Shown: positions 51,445 through 59,108, numbered from the stretch's first letter. The stretch: DNA of 64,000 nucleotides from Pseudoclavibacter sp. CFCC 11306 (GCF_008831235.1 NZ_WBKF01000001.1:372001-436000); one strand, 5' to 3'. Notes: a model not told the origin generated them from the sequence alone. Numbers and translations are program-made.

Positions 51445-51783
51445 TCAGGCGTTGCCCTCGACCCAGTCGCGCAGGTGTCTCAACGGCGCCGACGCGCTCT
51501 GCCCGAGCTCGGTCAGCGCATACTCGACGCGCGCGGGAACCTCGGCATAGACCGTGCGCGTGACGAGGCCGTGCGCTTCGAGCCGCTTGAGCGTCTGCGA
51601 GAGCACCTTCGGGCTGATGCCCTCGAGACGACGTCTGAGCTCGCCGTTGCGCAGCGCGCCGTCTTCGAGTGCGCCGATCGCCAACGCGCTCCACTTGTTC
51701 GCGAGCAGATCGAACATGTCTCGGCAGGGGCACATCGCCGCATAGACGTCGTTGCGTTCGCACTGGGGTTCGAGGGTGGTCAT
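51445..51783 (-). CDS. HxlR/DUF24-family redox-type regulator
   Basis: A 112-residue winged-helix repressor of the HxlR family. The helix-turn-helix is RNGELRRRLEGISPKVLSQT with the wing LVTRTVYAEVPARVEYALTE. Near the N-terminus it has MCPCRDMFDLLANKW; Cys18 is at the position of the redox-sensing Cys of DUF24 regulators such as QorR of Corynebacterium glutamicum. Cys20 is an additional Cys, so an intramolecular disulfide is possible. It is divergent from a quinone-oxidoreductase-type gene over 70 bases, the same arrangement as qorR/qor2, so it probably represses that gene in response to quinones or electrophiles. TACCAT six bases before the ATG suggests a leaderless mRNA. Confidence 0.9.
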   Translation of the reverse strand: MTTLEPQCERNDVYAAMCPCRDMFDLLANKWSALAIGALEDGALRNGELRRRLEGISPKVLSQTLKRLEAHGLVTRTVYAEVPARVEYALTELGQSASAPLRHLRDWVEGNA

Positions 51784-51853
51784 GAGTCTATGGTATCCAA
51801 AAGGTACCGGCTGCCCTTGACGGTAACCAGTATGTCCTCGGCACAATGGGTTC
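51784..51853. promoter_or_regulatory. HxlR/dehydrogenase divergent promoter and operator
   Basis: The 70-base gap has three copies of a GGTA(n)CC element: GGTATCC (51792-51798), GGTACC (51803-51808) and GGTAACC (51822-51828). The last overlaps TTGACG (51817-51822), the -35 of the dehydrogenase gene, whose -10-like CACAAT is at 51842-51847. Binding of the HxlR dimer here would block both promoters. Confidence 0.6.
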
Positions 51854-52876
51854 ATGACCACGACAACAGCCATCGGCTACGAAACGAACCTGCCCGCCAC
51901 CGCTCCGGAGTCGCTGATCGAACGTGAGGTCGGCGTGCCCGAGCCTGGCCCGCATGACCTGCTGGTCGCGGTGGATGCCGTGTCGGTGAACCCGGTCGAT
52001 GTGAAGCTGCGTGCGGGCGCACCTGCCGAGGGCTTCAGAGTGCTCGGATTCGACGCCGTCGGCACGGTTCGTGCGGTGGGACCGGAGGTGACACTCTTCA
52101 CTCCGGGAGACCACGTCTTCTACGCCGGAAGCATCGATCGACCCGGCAGCAATCAGCGTCTGCAGCTGGTCGACGAGCGCATCGTCGGGCACGCACCGAA
52201 GAGCATCACCGCCGAAGACGCCGCAGCCCTCCCGCTCACTGCCCTCACCGCATGGGAGACGCTCTTCGACCACTTCGGACTGACCGCGGATTCACAGGGG
52301 TCGCTGCTGATCGTGGGTGCGACAGGCGGTGTCGGCTCGATCATGGTGCAGCTGGCCGAGGCGCTGCTGCCCCATGTCGAAGTGATCGCGACGGCTTCAG
52401 ACGCCGAGCGTGCGAAGTGGGTGCGCGAACTCGGTGCCGAGCATGTCGTGAACCATCATCAGAACCTGATCGAGCAGGTCACCGAAATTGTGCCCGAGGG
52501 CGCCGACTGGCTGTTCACTGCGCATTCACACGGCCAGATCGATACCTATGCGCAGATCGTGCGACCCTTCGGCCACGTTGTGGCAGTCGACGATGGCCCT
52601 CGTGACGTTTCCCCGCTCAAGAGCAGGAGCATCGCCTGGCATTGGGAGTTCATATTCACCCGTGCCATGCACTGCACGCCAGACATGATTCAGCAGCATC
52701 GCATCCTCGAGCAGGTCGCCGATCTGGTCGATCGCGGCCTGATCACGACGACAGCAGCGGTCAGGCTCTCTCCGATTTCAGCATCCACGCTGCGCCAGGC
52801 GCACGAGATCGTCGAGACCGGCCATGTGATGGGCAAGGTGGTCGTCAGCGGGTGGGGCGACGAGGCCAATGGCTGA
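51854..52876 (+). CDS. zinc-type alcohol dehydrogenase / quinone oxidoreductase family protein
   Basis: A 340-residue MDR-superfamily oxidoreductase. It has the GroES-like N-terminal domain (VSVNPVDVKLR, then VLGFDAVGTVRAVG) and the NADPH-binding motif LLIVGATGGVGSIMVQLAE near 150-168. The structural-zinc Cys cluster and catalytic-zinc ligands of true alcohol dehydrogenases are absent, so it is probably a zinc-independent quinone reductase of the QOR2/ZADH family, detoxifying quinones or reactive carbonyls. It is divergent from the HxlR regulator and probably controlled by it. The ATG has no ribosome binding site; CACAAT ends six bases upstream. Confidence 0.87.
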   Translation: MTTTTAIGYETNLPATAPESLIEREVGVPEPGPHDLLVAVDAVSVNPVDVKLRAGAPAEGFRVLGFDAVGTVRAVGPEVTLFTPGDHVFYAGSIDRPGSNQRLQLVDERIVGHAPKSITAEDAAALPLTALTAWETLFDHFGLTADSQGSLLIVGATGGVGSIMVQLAEALLPHVEVIATASDAERAKWVRELGAEHVVNHHQNLIEQVTEIVPEGADWLFTAHSHGQIDTYAQIVRPFGHVVAVDDGPRDVSPLKSRSIAWHWEFIFTRAMHCTPDMIQQHRILEQVADLVDRGLITTTAAVRLSPISASTLRQAHEIVETGHVMGKVVVSGWGDEANG

Positions 52877-52910
52877 GGGGCCAGATCGTGCGCGCCGATG
52901 GCCGGAAAGC

Positions 52911-53414
52911 TCAGAGCGTGCGGAGCCAGCCTCGGATGCGGCCGCGCGCGTTGGCATACGGTGATGACGTGTTGAATGAGATCATTCGCCCCATGGTCCA
53001 CTTGCCATACCATGGTCGACCGTAGAGATCAGCGTCAGAGTAGCCGTCGATCAGCTCGATAATGGCACTTTTCGCGTCGCGCAGTTGCGTGCGCAGCTGT
53101 TCCCATGAGTCATCTGCGTGAGCTGCGTAGTAGCGCTGCGCCAGCGGTCCCAGCTCGTTCCACTTGATGCCAGGCGCTGGGAATTCGTCGGGAAGACCCG
53201 CGGCTCTGCGCCGGTGCCATGTGAGCACCTGCTGATTCCACCCAATGAGATAGGCGACCAGATCGGCCGGGCTCATGCGCGTGTTCTTGACGTGTCCGTC
53301 GAGTACTGGTTCTCGCACTGAGGCGAGCGGAACCCGATCGAGATCTCGCTCAAGCTGAGCGAACGTCTTGTCGATCGCGGCAAGGAGCTCGGCTTTGTTC
53401 GCGGGAACAGGCAT
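52911..53414 (-). CDS. ClbS/DfsB family four-helix protein (DUF1706)
   Basis: A 167-residue protein of the ClbS/DfsB family. The founding member protects colibactin producers by hydrolysing the cyclopropane warhead; most homologues have no known role. Features: MPVPANKAELLAAIDKTFAQ, then SPADLVAYLIGWNQQVLTWH, and GIKWNELGPLAQRYY and WTMGRMISFNTSSPYANARG near the C-terminus. The predicted structure is a DinB-like helical bundle. No polyketide or colibactin genes are in the window, so resistance to some other electrophile or no such role is equally possible. It converges on the dehydrogenase gene and lies 66 bases from the tRNA-Val gene. Confidence 0.85.
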   Translation of the reverse strand: MPVPANKAELLAAIDKTFAQLERDLDRVPLASVREPVLDGHVKNTRMSPADLVAYLIGWNQQVLTWHRRRAAGLPDEFPAPGIKWNELGPLAQRYYAAHADDSWEQLRTQLRDAKSAIIELIDGYSDADLYGRPWYGKWTMGRMISFNTSSPYANARGRIRGWLRTL

Positions 53415-53480
53415 TCCAGTCCTATCGTTTCGACGCTGGATCTCAGGCTGACTCTGGTGCTGTTTGCGCCGCTGAAGGTG

Positions 53481-53554
53481 TGGGCCCAGAGGGACTCGAA
53501 CCCCCGACCCCCTCGGTGTAAACGAGGTGCTCTAACCAACTGAGCTATAGGCCC
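53481..53554 (-). tRNA. tRNA-Val (anticodon UAC)
   Basis: On the minus strand the 74-base sequence folds as a cloverleaf. The acceptor stem GGGCCTA pairs with TGGGCCC with one G-U pair. The anticodon stem is CCTCG/CGAGG with loop TTTACAC, so the anticodon is UAC (valine, reads GUA). The T-arm contains GGTTCGAGTCC. The discriminator base is A and there is no encoded CCA. Confidence 0.97.
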
Positions 53555-53619
53555 GCGACACCCAACTGTAGCCGAAGTCGAAGTGCATCAGGTTCGGACT
53601 CGCTCAAGACACCGTCGCC

Positions 53620-53691
53620 GATCGCTCCATGAGGTCGCGGATCGCTCCAAATCGGCGAATCTCGAGCGATCTGCGCAGGTGCCGAGCGATC
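53620..53691. repeat. two-fold symmetric cluster of four 8-base repeats
   Basis: GATCGCTC occurs at 53620-53627 and 53640-53647, and its reverse complement GAGCGATC at 53664-53671 and 53684-53691. Both pairs have a 20-base period and are exactly symmetric around 53655.5. The right half is extended to an 18-base direct repeat, GAGCGATCtGCGCAGGTG. This can form a nested hairpin or be a four-site operator. It lies in the 179-base gap between tRNA-Val and the peroxiredoxin gene, where no gene is seen. Confidence 0.85.
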
Positions 53692-53733
53692 CGCGCAGGT
53701 GGCAGCGGATGGCGCGGAGGCGCGTGGTCTGCC

Positions 53734-54207
53734 TCACACCAGCCGCGCCCACTCCTCATACCAGCCGAGCGGCCGCGCCTGCCCCGAGGCGGTCTTGATG
53801 CGCGCACGAACAGCGCCTGTAGCATCCACCGCCAGTGACACACGCCGAGCCGCGCCCGTCACGTCGTCGAAGGCATCGCACGCCTGCGCGAAGCCCCCAT
53901 GCGGCCAGTAGTCGGCCACGAGATCGAACGGCCGCGGCTGCTGCACATGCCACGCCGCGAGGGTCGGCTGCGGGTCGGTGCTGACGGCCAGAATGCGGAT
54001 GCCCAAGGCCGGCGCCGCATCGGCGAGCTGATCGAGCTCTCCCGCACACACCGGCGTGAACGCATGCGGATAGAACACCACGAACGCAGGCGCACCGAGC
54101 AGATCAGACCGCCGCACCGACTCCCCGTGCTGATTCAGCAGGTCGAAATCCGGCAGCGACGCGAGGTGCGGGGCTTCGGGTGTCTCAGGGGCGCAGTCGT
54201 CAGTCAC
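53734..54207 (-). CDS. AhpE-type peroxiredoxin
   Basis: A 157-residue thioredoxin-fold peroxidase that reduces hydrogen peroxide or organic peroxides. FYPHAFTPVCAGELDQL carries the peroxidatic Cys (TPVC, about residue 52), with the upstream Pro and Thr required in this family. A conserved Arg is in SLAVDATGAVRARI. The two other Cys (in TDDCAPE and QACDAF) are not in the usual resolving positions, so it looks like a 1-Cys AhpE-type enzyme needing an external thiol. The start GTG 54207 is seven bases from TAGGCT, whose TAG is also the stop codon of the upstream ECF gene. Confidence 0.87.
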   Translation of the reverse strand: MTDDCAPETPEAPHLASLPDFDLLNQHGESVRRSDLLGAPAFVVFYPHAFTPVCAGELDQLADAAPALGIRILAVSTDPQPTLAAWHVQQPRPFDLVADYWPHGGFAQACDAFDDVTGAARRVSLAVDATGAVRARIKTASGQARPLGWYEEWARLV

Positions 54208-54214
54208 GCGCCCA

Positions 54215-54220
54215 AGCCTA
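54215..54220 (-). promoter_or_regulatory. -10 box for leaderless peroxiredoxin transcript
   Basis: TAGGCT on the minus strand; its first three bases (54218-54220) are the stop codon of the ECF S component gene. It ends seven bases before the GTG of the peroxiredoxin gene. Confidence 0.45.
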
Positions 54221-54760
54221 GCGCCGCACCGCTCGTGCGACACCGGCTCGGGCCAGCCGGTCCGCGACGCTGATGCCGAGCCAGGTGCCGGCCACGCAGC
54301 TCGCCAGACAGAGCGCGAAGAACGCGATCTGCAGACTCAGCGGCAGGGCCCACAGCTGATAGACCTCGGCCGCGAGTACCGGATACAGCACGCCGACGAG
54401 AGCCGTGCCGAGATAGTGCTGCCAGGTGTGCCAACGTCGGTAGGCCAAGATGAGAAAGCCGATCTCGGCGAAGAAGGCCCACCAGACGTTGGTCGCGACA
54501 CTGGCGAACCCGTAGCCAGAGGCGGGGATGAGCGCGATGCCCGAGACAAGTCCCGTGAGCACTCCGGCACCGGGCCGTCGCACCAGGCGCAGCGCGATGA
54601 CCGCAGGCAGCAGCCAGATGCCGGCCAGCGCCATACCGGCTACCGGGGCTGCGGCGAACAGCACTGTCGAGACCCAGTTGGCCGGAAGCAGGATCAACGC
54701 CCCTGCCACGCCGATCGCCGCACAGATGAGCAGGTATGTCGTCGAGACGCGTTTCATCAC
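54218..54760 (-). CDS. ECF transporter S component-like membrane protein
   Basis: A 180-residue protein with about five helices, in family and shape like the ECF S component at 33175-33711 (both begin with an LLICAAIGV/LLSCAAIGV-type first helix). YRRWHTWQHYLG follows the fourth helix, and the C-terminus is basic. There is no EcfA/EcfT nearby. It overlaps the stop of the siderophore-interacting protein gene by four bases (ATGA), so the two are translated together; that suggests a link with iron or a siderophore-like ligand, but the substrate is not known. The peroxiredoxin gene follows directly. Confidence 0.7.
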   Translation of the reverse strand: MMKRVSTTYLLICAAIGVAGALILLPANWVSTVLFAAAPVAGMALAGIWLLPAVIALRLVRRPGAGVLTGLVSGIALIPASGYGFASVATNVWWAFFAEIGFLILAYRRWHTWQHYLGTALVGVLYPVLAAEVYQLWALPLSLQIAFFALCLASCVAGTWLGISVADRLARAGVARAVRR

Positions 54761-55623
54761 TTCTGCTTCGCAGGCATGCGCCAGTAACCGACGAAGCTGA
54801 TGTGCTCTTTGGGAACTCCCGCTTCGACGAGGTGGCGGCGTGCCGAGGTGGGCAGCGCCTGCTCCCCCACGATGAACGTGTGCACGGGCGGCGCTGGCAC
54901 CTCGATCTCGCGCAGAGCGGCGAGTGCCAGCGTGCCCGGTTTGACGTGTGGGTCGTCGGATGTCTCACGCACGACCCAGCGCACGTCGACGCCGGCCGGG
55001 TGCGCGAAGTCGAGAGCATCACCTGCTGCGGGAACTTCGGCGATGACGGTGCCGACTGCATCGGCCGGCAGCGACTCGCAGATGCTTGAGACCGCTGGCA
55101 GCCCGGTCTCGTCACTGACGAGCAGCACACGGTCGGTGCCCTGCTCGGGGTTGAAGACGATGCCCTCGTCGATCAGTGCGACGGGGTCGCCGGGCTGGCA
55201 GTTCTGCGCCCACGTGCTGGCGGGGCCTGCGGTGCCGTCTTCGGCTGAGCCGTGCAGAACGAAGTCGACGTCGATCTCGGCGGTGCGGCCGGCCGTCGAA
55301 TCGGCGGGGCGAAACGCCCGCACCGAGTAATTGCGCATGATGGGGCGAACACTCTGCGGAATCGTCGCGAGGAACTTGAAGTACCCCATGGTCTTGTTGG
55401 CGTTGGCCGGCACTCGGTCGAGCGCCTCACGCGCATCGTCGGTCGCAGCGGCCGGTATGAACAGACGGAACCATTGGTCGAATCCCATCGGCTCGAAGAG
55501 CGCGCTCTGCCCGCCGCCGAGCGTCACACGCATCCAGTGTGACGAGATCTGCTCGGTGCGAACGACTTCGAGACGCAGCAGCTGCTGCCGAGTGGGTTTT
55601 CTCATCGTGCTGTATCTGGCCAT
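54757..55623 (-). CDS. siderophore-interacting protein (FAD/NADPH ferric reductase)
   Basis: A 288-residue SIP-family flavoprotein that reduces ferric siderophores in the cytoplasm to release iron. The FAD-binding beta-barrel contains MRNYSVRAFRPAD (RxYT/S motif) and DVDFVLHGSAEDGTAGPAS, in which the HG and GPAS segments are diagnostic. The C-terminal half is the SIP domain: RVLLVSDETGLPAVSSICES, FIVGEQALPTSARRHLVE and ISFVGYWRMPAKQK. The start is ATG 55623 (MARYSTMRKPTR), but an ATG at 55635 is possible. No DtxR/IdeR box was found upstream. The next gene, an ECF S component, overlaps by ATGA. Confidence 0.92.
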   Translation of the reverse strand: MARYSTMRKPTRQQLLRLEVVRTEQISSHWMRVTLGGGQSALFEPMGFDQWFRLFIPAAATDDAREALDRVPANANKTMGYFKFLATIPQSVRPIMRNYSVRAFRPADSTAGRTAEIDVDFVLHGSAEDGTAGPASTWAQNCQPGDPVALIDEGIVFNPEQGTDRVLLVSDETGLPAVSSICESLPADAVGTVIAEVPAAGDALDFAHPAGVDVRWVVRETSDDPHVKPGTLALAALREIEVPAPPVHTFIVGEQALPTSARRHLVEAGVPKEHISFVGYWRMPAKQK

Positions 55624-55747
55624 GGCAGCAATCATCTGACATTGCTGAGCAAAGCGGAACCCCGGAGGTCGTCCGCGCCCGGCGATACAATGTAGCGGCT
55701 CGGCGTCGTCGCAGGGCAATCCCCACTCTCCTGTCGAAAGGCCCTGC

Positions 55748-57355
55748 GTGACTTCGTCGCCTCAACTCGATACCGACCGGCGCACGACTGTCGATTCGAA
55801 GCTCGGTACCGGCCCGTCACACGGGCTGCGTCGTCACCTGGGGCGCCTCGACATGGTGCTGCTCACGATCGCCGCAACCCTCGGCATCGACACCATTGCC
55901 GAGATCGCCACAGGTGGTGGGCTTGAATCACTCACATGGGTGGTCATTCTCGCGGTCACATTCCTGTTTCCCTATGGCCTCCTCATCAGCGAGGCTGGCA
56001 GCACATTCCGTCAGGAGGGCGGCCCCTATGTCTGGGTGCGCCTGGCCTTCGGGCGCTATGCCGGCGGGCTCGCCTCGCTGCTCTACTGGGTCACCAACCC
56101 GATCTGGCTCGGCGGCTCGCTCGCATTCATCGCGGCTGCCACGTGGAACGCACACATCGCGCCGCTGCCCGCCGGCAGCCTCTCCGACATCCTGTTCAAA
56201 CTCTCGTTCGTCTGGCTGGCGATCGGCATCGCGATCATCAGCATTCGATTCGGCAAGATCCTGATCAACATCGGGGCCATCGTGAAGGTCGGTCTGCTGG
56301 CTGTGCTGGTTCTCACTGCTGCGCTCTATGCGCTGCAGCGCGGTGTGCAGCCGATGGATGCGTCACTTCTGCGACCGACAGCCGGCGGTTTCTTGACCAT
56401 CGCCCCGGTGCTGTTGTTCGCTCTGCTGGGTTTCGAGGCCGCCAACGGCGCGGCCGAAGAGATGCGCAACCCGAAACGCGATGTGCCGAGGGCCATCGGT
56501 GCGGCTGGGCTGACCTCGGCCGTGTGCCATCTGCTGCCGATTCTGGCCCTTCTGGCTGTGCTGCCGGCTGATACGCTCAGCGGCGATTCGGGCATTCTCG
56601 ACGCACTGGGCGAGGCATTCACCGTGTACGGCCCAGCTCAGCCGGTGCTGCTCTGGCTCTCGGCTGTCGCACTGCTGTACATCGTGCTCACGCAGGGCAG
56701 CGCGTGGATGATCGCCTCAGACCGTGTGCAGGCCGTCTCTGGTGCAGATGGTGCCTTTCCGCAGTATTTCGGGCGTTTCAACACGGCGCTGGGCACACCG
56801 TTGAGGGTCAACATACTCTCAGGCGTCATCTCGACGGCTTTCACCCTGGTGGCGACGTGGGTGGCGACCAGCTCGTCGAGCTCTGCGTTCTCCGTCGTGC
56901 TCTCAGTCGCGACCACCACACTGCTGCTGAGCTACCTGCTCATCCTGCCATCGGTGTTGAGGCTGCGTCGTCGTTTCCCAGACGTCGAACGCCCCTACGT
57001 CGTACCCGGCGGACGCTGGGGTGCTGTGGTGGCAACCGTCATCACGCTCTTCTGGATCATCATCGGCTCGTTCGTGGCGTTGGCTCCCGGGGTGCTCGAA
57101 CAAATGTTGGGGCTGCCGTACGACTTCGGCGAGCAGTGGGGCGTCTCACGTCTCGCTGTGGAAGCACTCACGCTCGGAACTCTGGGCGTCCTGCTGGCTG
57201 CCCACACCATTGGGTACCTCTTCGCACGACACCACCGGCGTGTGAACCATGACGGTCTCACTGCAGAGCAGCTGTTGGAGAACGGATTCTCTGAGGTCAC
57301 ACGAACGGTGCGCCTTGCCAGAGCGTCTGCTCCGGAAGGCGCACCGCGTCGCTGA
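55748..57355 (+). CDS. APC-superfamily amino acid permease
   Basis: A 535-residue secondary transporter with about 12 helices. Features of the APC superfamily: the first helix with TIAATLGIDTIAEIATGGG, GSTFRQEGGPYVWVRLAFG (typical EGGxYxW motif), LGFEAANGAAEEMRNPKRDVPRA, and LPSVLRLRRRFPDVERPYVVPGG in the C-terminal half. The substrate is unknown; amino acid or polyamine transport is most likely. GTG is the start; TACAAT (55686-55691) about 55 bases upstream may be the -10. It is divergent from the siderophore-interacting protein gene. Confidence 0.85.
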   Translation: MTSSPQLDTDRRTTVDSKLGTGPSHGLRRHLGRLDMVLLTIAATLGIDTIAEIATGGGLESLTWVVILAVTFLFPYGLLISEAGSTFRQEGGPYVWVRLAFGRYAGGLASLLYWVTNPIWLGGSLAFIAAATWNAHIAPLPAGSLSDILFKLSFVWLAIGIAIISIRFGKILINIGAIVKVGLLAVLVLTAALYALQRGVQPMDASLLRPTAGGFLTIAPVLLFALLGFEAANGAAEEMRNPKRDVPRAIGAAGLTSAVCHLLPILALLAVLPADTLSGDSGILDALGEAFTVYGPAQPVLLWLSAVALLYIVLTQGSAWMIASDRVQAVSGADGAFPQYFGRFNTALGTPLRVNILSGVISTAFTLVATWVATSSSSSAFSVVLSVATTTLLLSYLLILPSVLRLRRRFPDVERPYVVPGGRWGAVVATVITLFWIIIGSFVALAPGVLEQMLGLPYDFGEQWGVSRLAVEALTLGTLGVLLAAHTIGYLFARHHRRVNHDGLTAEQLLENGFSEVTRTVRLARASAPEGAPRR

Positions 57356-57365
57356 ACTGATTGGG

Positions 57366-59108
57366 TCAGCGTTGGTGTCCGCTGACGCGACGACGCAGTA
57401 CCAGGGTGGTGGCTCCCAAAGCGAGCAGAGCGGCGCCGATCCAGAGCGGAGCGAACTCCTCGCCGGTGCGAGCGAGCTTGCCTGACTCACCTGCGGCCTG
57501 GTTCGTCGCGGTGTTCTGCTCCTGCTCGGCAGGCTGCTGATCCTTCGAGTCGTTGGCAGGAGCGGTGTTCTCGTCGCCGGTGTCGCCGGTGTTCCCGTTG
57601 TCATCGGGAGGTGTCACGACCGGTGCCTCTTTGACGACCTCAGCCGTGGTGCCCGTGCTCAGCACACTGACGGTCTGGTCGAGATTCACCTGCACCTTGG
57701 CTGACATGGCCGCCGCGAGGTTCAGACGCTGCCATGATGCGTCGGCGTCGCCGTCTTTCGTGGTCGCGGTCGTGTCAAGCGGATAGCCTGATTCGATCTC
57801 GGTCTGAGCCAGCACGGCACGACGCTGGTCGTCGGTGAGGTCGGGAAAAGTCGTGCGCAGCAGCGACTCGGCCTTCGCCGGCACCGATGCGGCCTGGCCG
57901 CTCTTGCCGACCTTGGCAAAGCCATAGGTCATGCGCTCTTTGTAGACGGCCACGGCCGAGGTGCGATCGGTGACCTGCTGAGCGGTGCCGCCGGGAATCT
58001 GCTTTCCTGCATACGGCGTGTTGCTGTATGCGGTGTCGTTCTTGATACAGGTGTCGAGCGCGGCGCCGCAGCCTTTCTCGAGGTAGGCGACGAGTTCGGC
58101 ACGAGCGGGCTCGAGCACCTTGGTGCGAAAGTCGTCGTCGGCCCAGCGCGAGGCCAGCGCGGCCTCGCCGTTCATGCGGCCGCCCATGATGTCGAGCGGG
58201 TAGTGCACGCCGAGCACGATGCGGTTGTTGCCGGCTTCAGAGGTGCGAGCGAGCATCTCGGGTGCGAGCTCCGGCAGCAGGGTCGCCAGCGTGAGCCCGG
58301 CCTGGTATGCGGTGGTGGTGTGACCGCTGGGGAACGCCCCGCCGGTGCAGATGCCCTTCTGGCCGTACCCGGGGTTCAGCACCACATCGTTGTCTGAGAA
58401 CTGATGCGTCGTGTCAGTGGTGACCGGCACGCGCGTGATCTTGAGGTTGCCGTTCTCGTCGATTGGGCCGATGCCTTTGGTGCGGATGCCGGTGAGCGAC
58501 GACCCGTTGACCAGCGCCGGGCTGCACTCAGCGTCGTCTCCGGCCACGGATTGAGCTGCGGGGTCGACGGACAGGAACGGGCGCGGGTAGCTGAAGTGCG
58601 TCTTCGCGGCTCCGGTTCCGACGTACGCACCGGTCGTGCCGTTCTCGCTGTTGATCAGCGCGCTTGTCAGCGGCAGCTCGCCGTGCTGCCGGCCCTGCAC
58701 ATAGATGGCGCCGAGCCTCTTGCCCAGGCCGTCGGCGATTGACACCGACTGGTCGTAGCTCTTGCCGTCGTTGTCGTATTGGGCGTTCTGCAGGGCGCGG
58801 AACTGCTGATCGGCAGAAGCATTCTGGTTGATCCAGCTGGTCATCTCGTCGTTGTGCTTGAGCGCATCGGCGTTGAGCACCTCGCCGTGCAGATCGTTGA
58901 CGCCGGATGACTTCCAGAGTTCGCTGAACCCGGCCAGGTTCTCGACGAGGTCGGGCTTCGTGTCATCGCTCGGGTGTGCAGCGGCGGCCGAGGCGATCAG
59001 CGGCAGGCCGCCGACCACGAGAGCGCTGGCTGCGCCGAAGGTGAGCAGTGCACGGGTGACGCCGCCTGCGGCGGTCTTCGGATGTTGGCGTCGAGTTGAG
59101 GAACGCAT
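57366..59108 (-). CDS. cell-wall-anchored PAP2-family acid phosphatase
   Basis: A 580-residue secreted phosphatase. The signal peptide spans about 1-43. The class A acid phosphatase/PAP2 active site is complete: Lys169 and Arg176 in KTHFSYPRP, PSGH at 260-263, and Arg296/His302/Asp306 in NRIVLGVHYPLD. The region about 320-500 has no clear domain. Residues 490-544 are an Asp/Asn/Thr/Gln-rich wall-spanning segment. The C-terminus has LARTG (545-549), a hydrophobic helix and RRR: a sorting signal of the LAxTG type that is recognised by class E sortases in high-GC Gram-positives. It would expose a phosphatase on the cell surface, probably to scavenge phosphate; the substrate is unknown. Confidence 0.9.
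   Translation of the reverse strand: MRSSTRRQHPKTAAGGVTRALLTFGAASALVVGGLPLIASAAAAHPSDDTKPDLVENLAGFSELWKSSGVNDLHGEVLNADALKHNDEMTSWINQNASADQQFRALQNAQYDNDGKSYDQSVSIADGLGKRLGAIYVQGRQHGELPLTSALINSENGTTGAYVGTGAAKTHFSYPRPFLSVDPAAQSVAGDDAECSPALVNGSSLTGIRTKGIGPIDENGNLKITRVPVTTDTTHQFSDNDVVLNPGYGQKGICTGGAFPSGHTTTAYQAGLTLATLLPELAPEMLARTSEAGNNRIVLGVHYPLDIMGGRMNGEAALASRWADDDFRTKVLEPARAELVAYLEKGCGAALDTCIKNDTAYSNTPYAGKQIPGGTAQQVTDRTSAVAVYKERMTYGFAKVGKSGQAASVPAKAESLLRTTFPDLTDDQRRAVLAQTEIESGYPLDTTATTKDGDADASWQRLNLAAAMSAKVQVNLDQTVSVLSTGTTAEVVKEAPVVTPPDDNGNTGDTGDENTAPANDSKDQQPAEQEQNTATNQAAGESGKLARTGEEFAPLWIGAALLALGATTLVLRRRVSGHQR

Noticed and set aside
55624-55747. An iron-regulator (DtxR/IdeR) box before the siderophore-interacting protein gene
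   Set aside because: No sequence resembling TTAGGTTAGGCTAACC was found in the gap.
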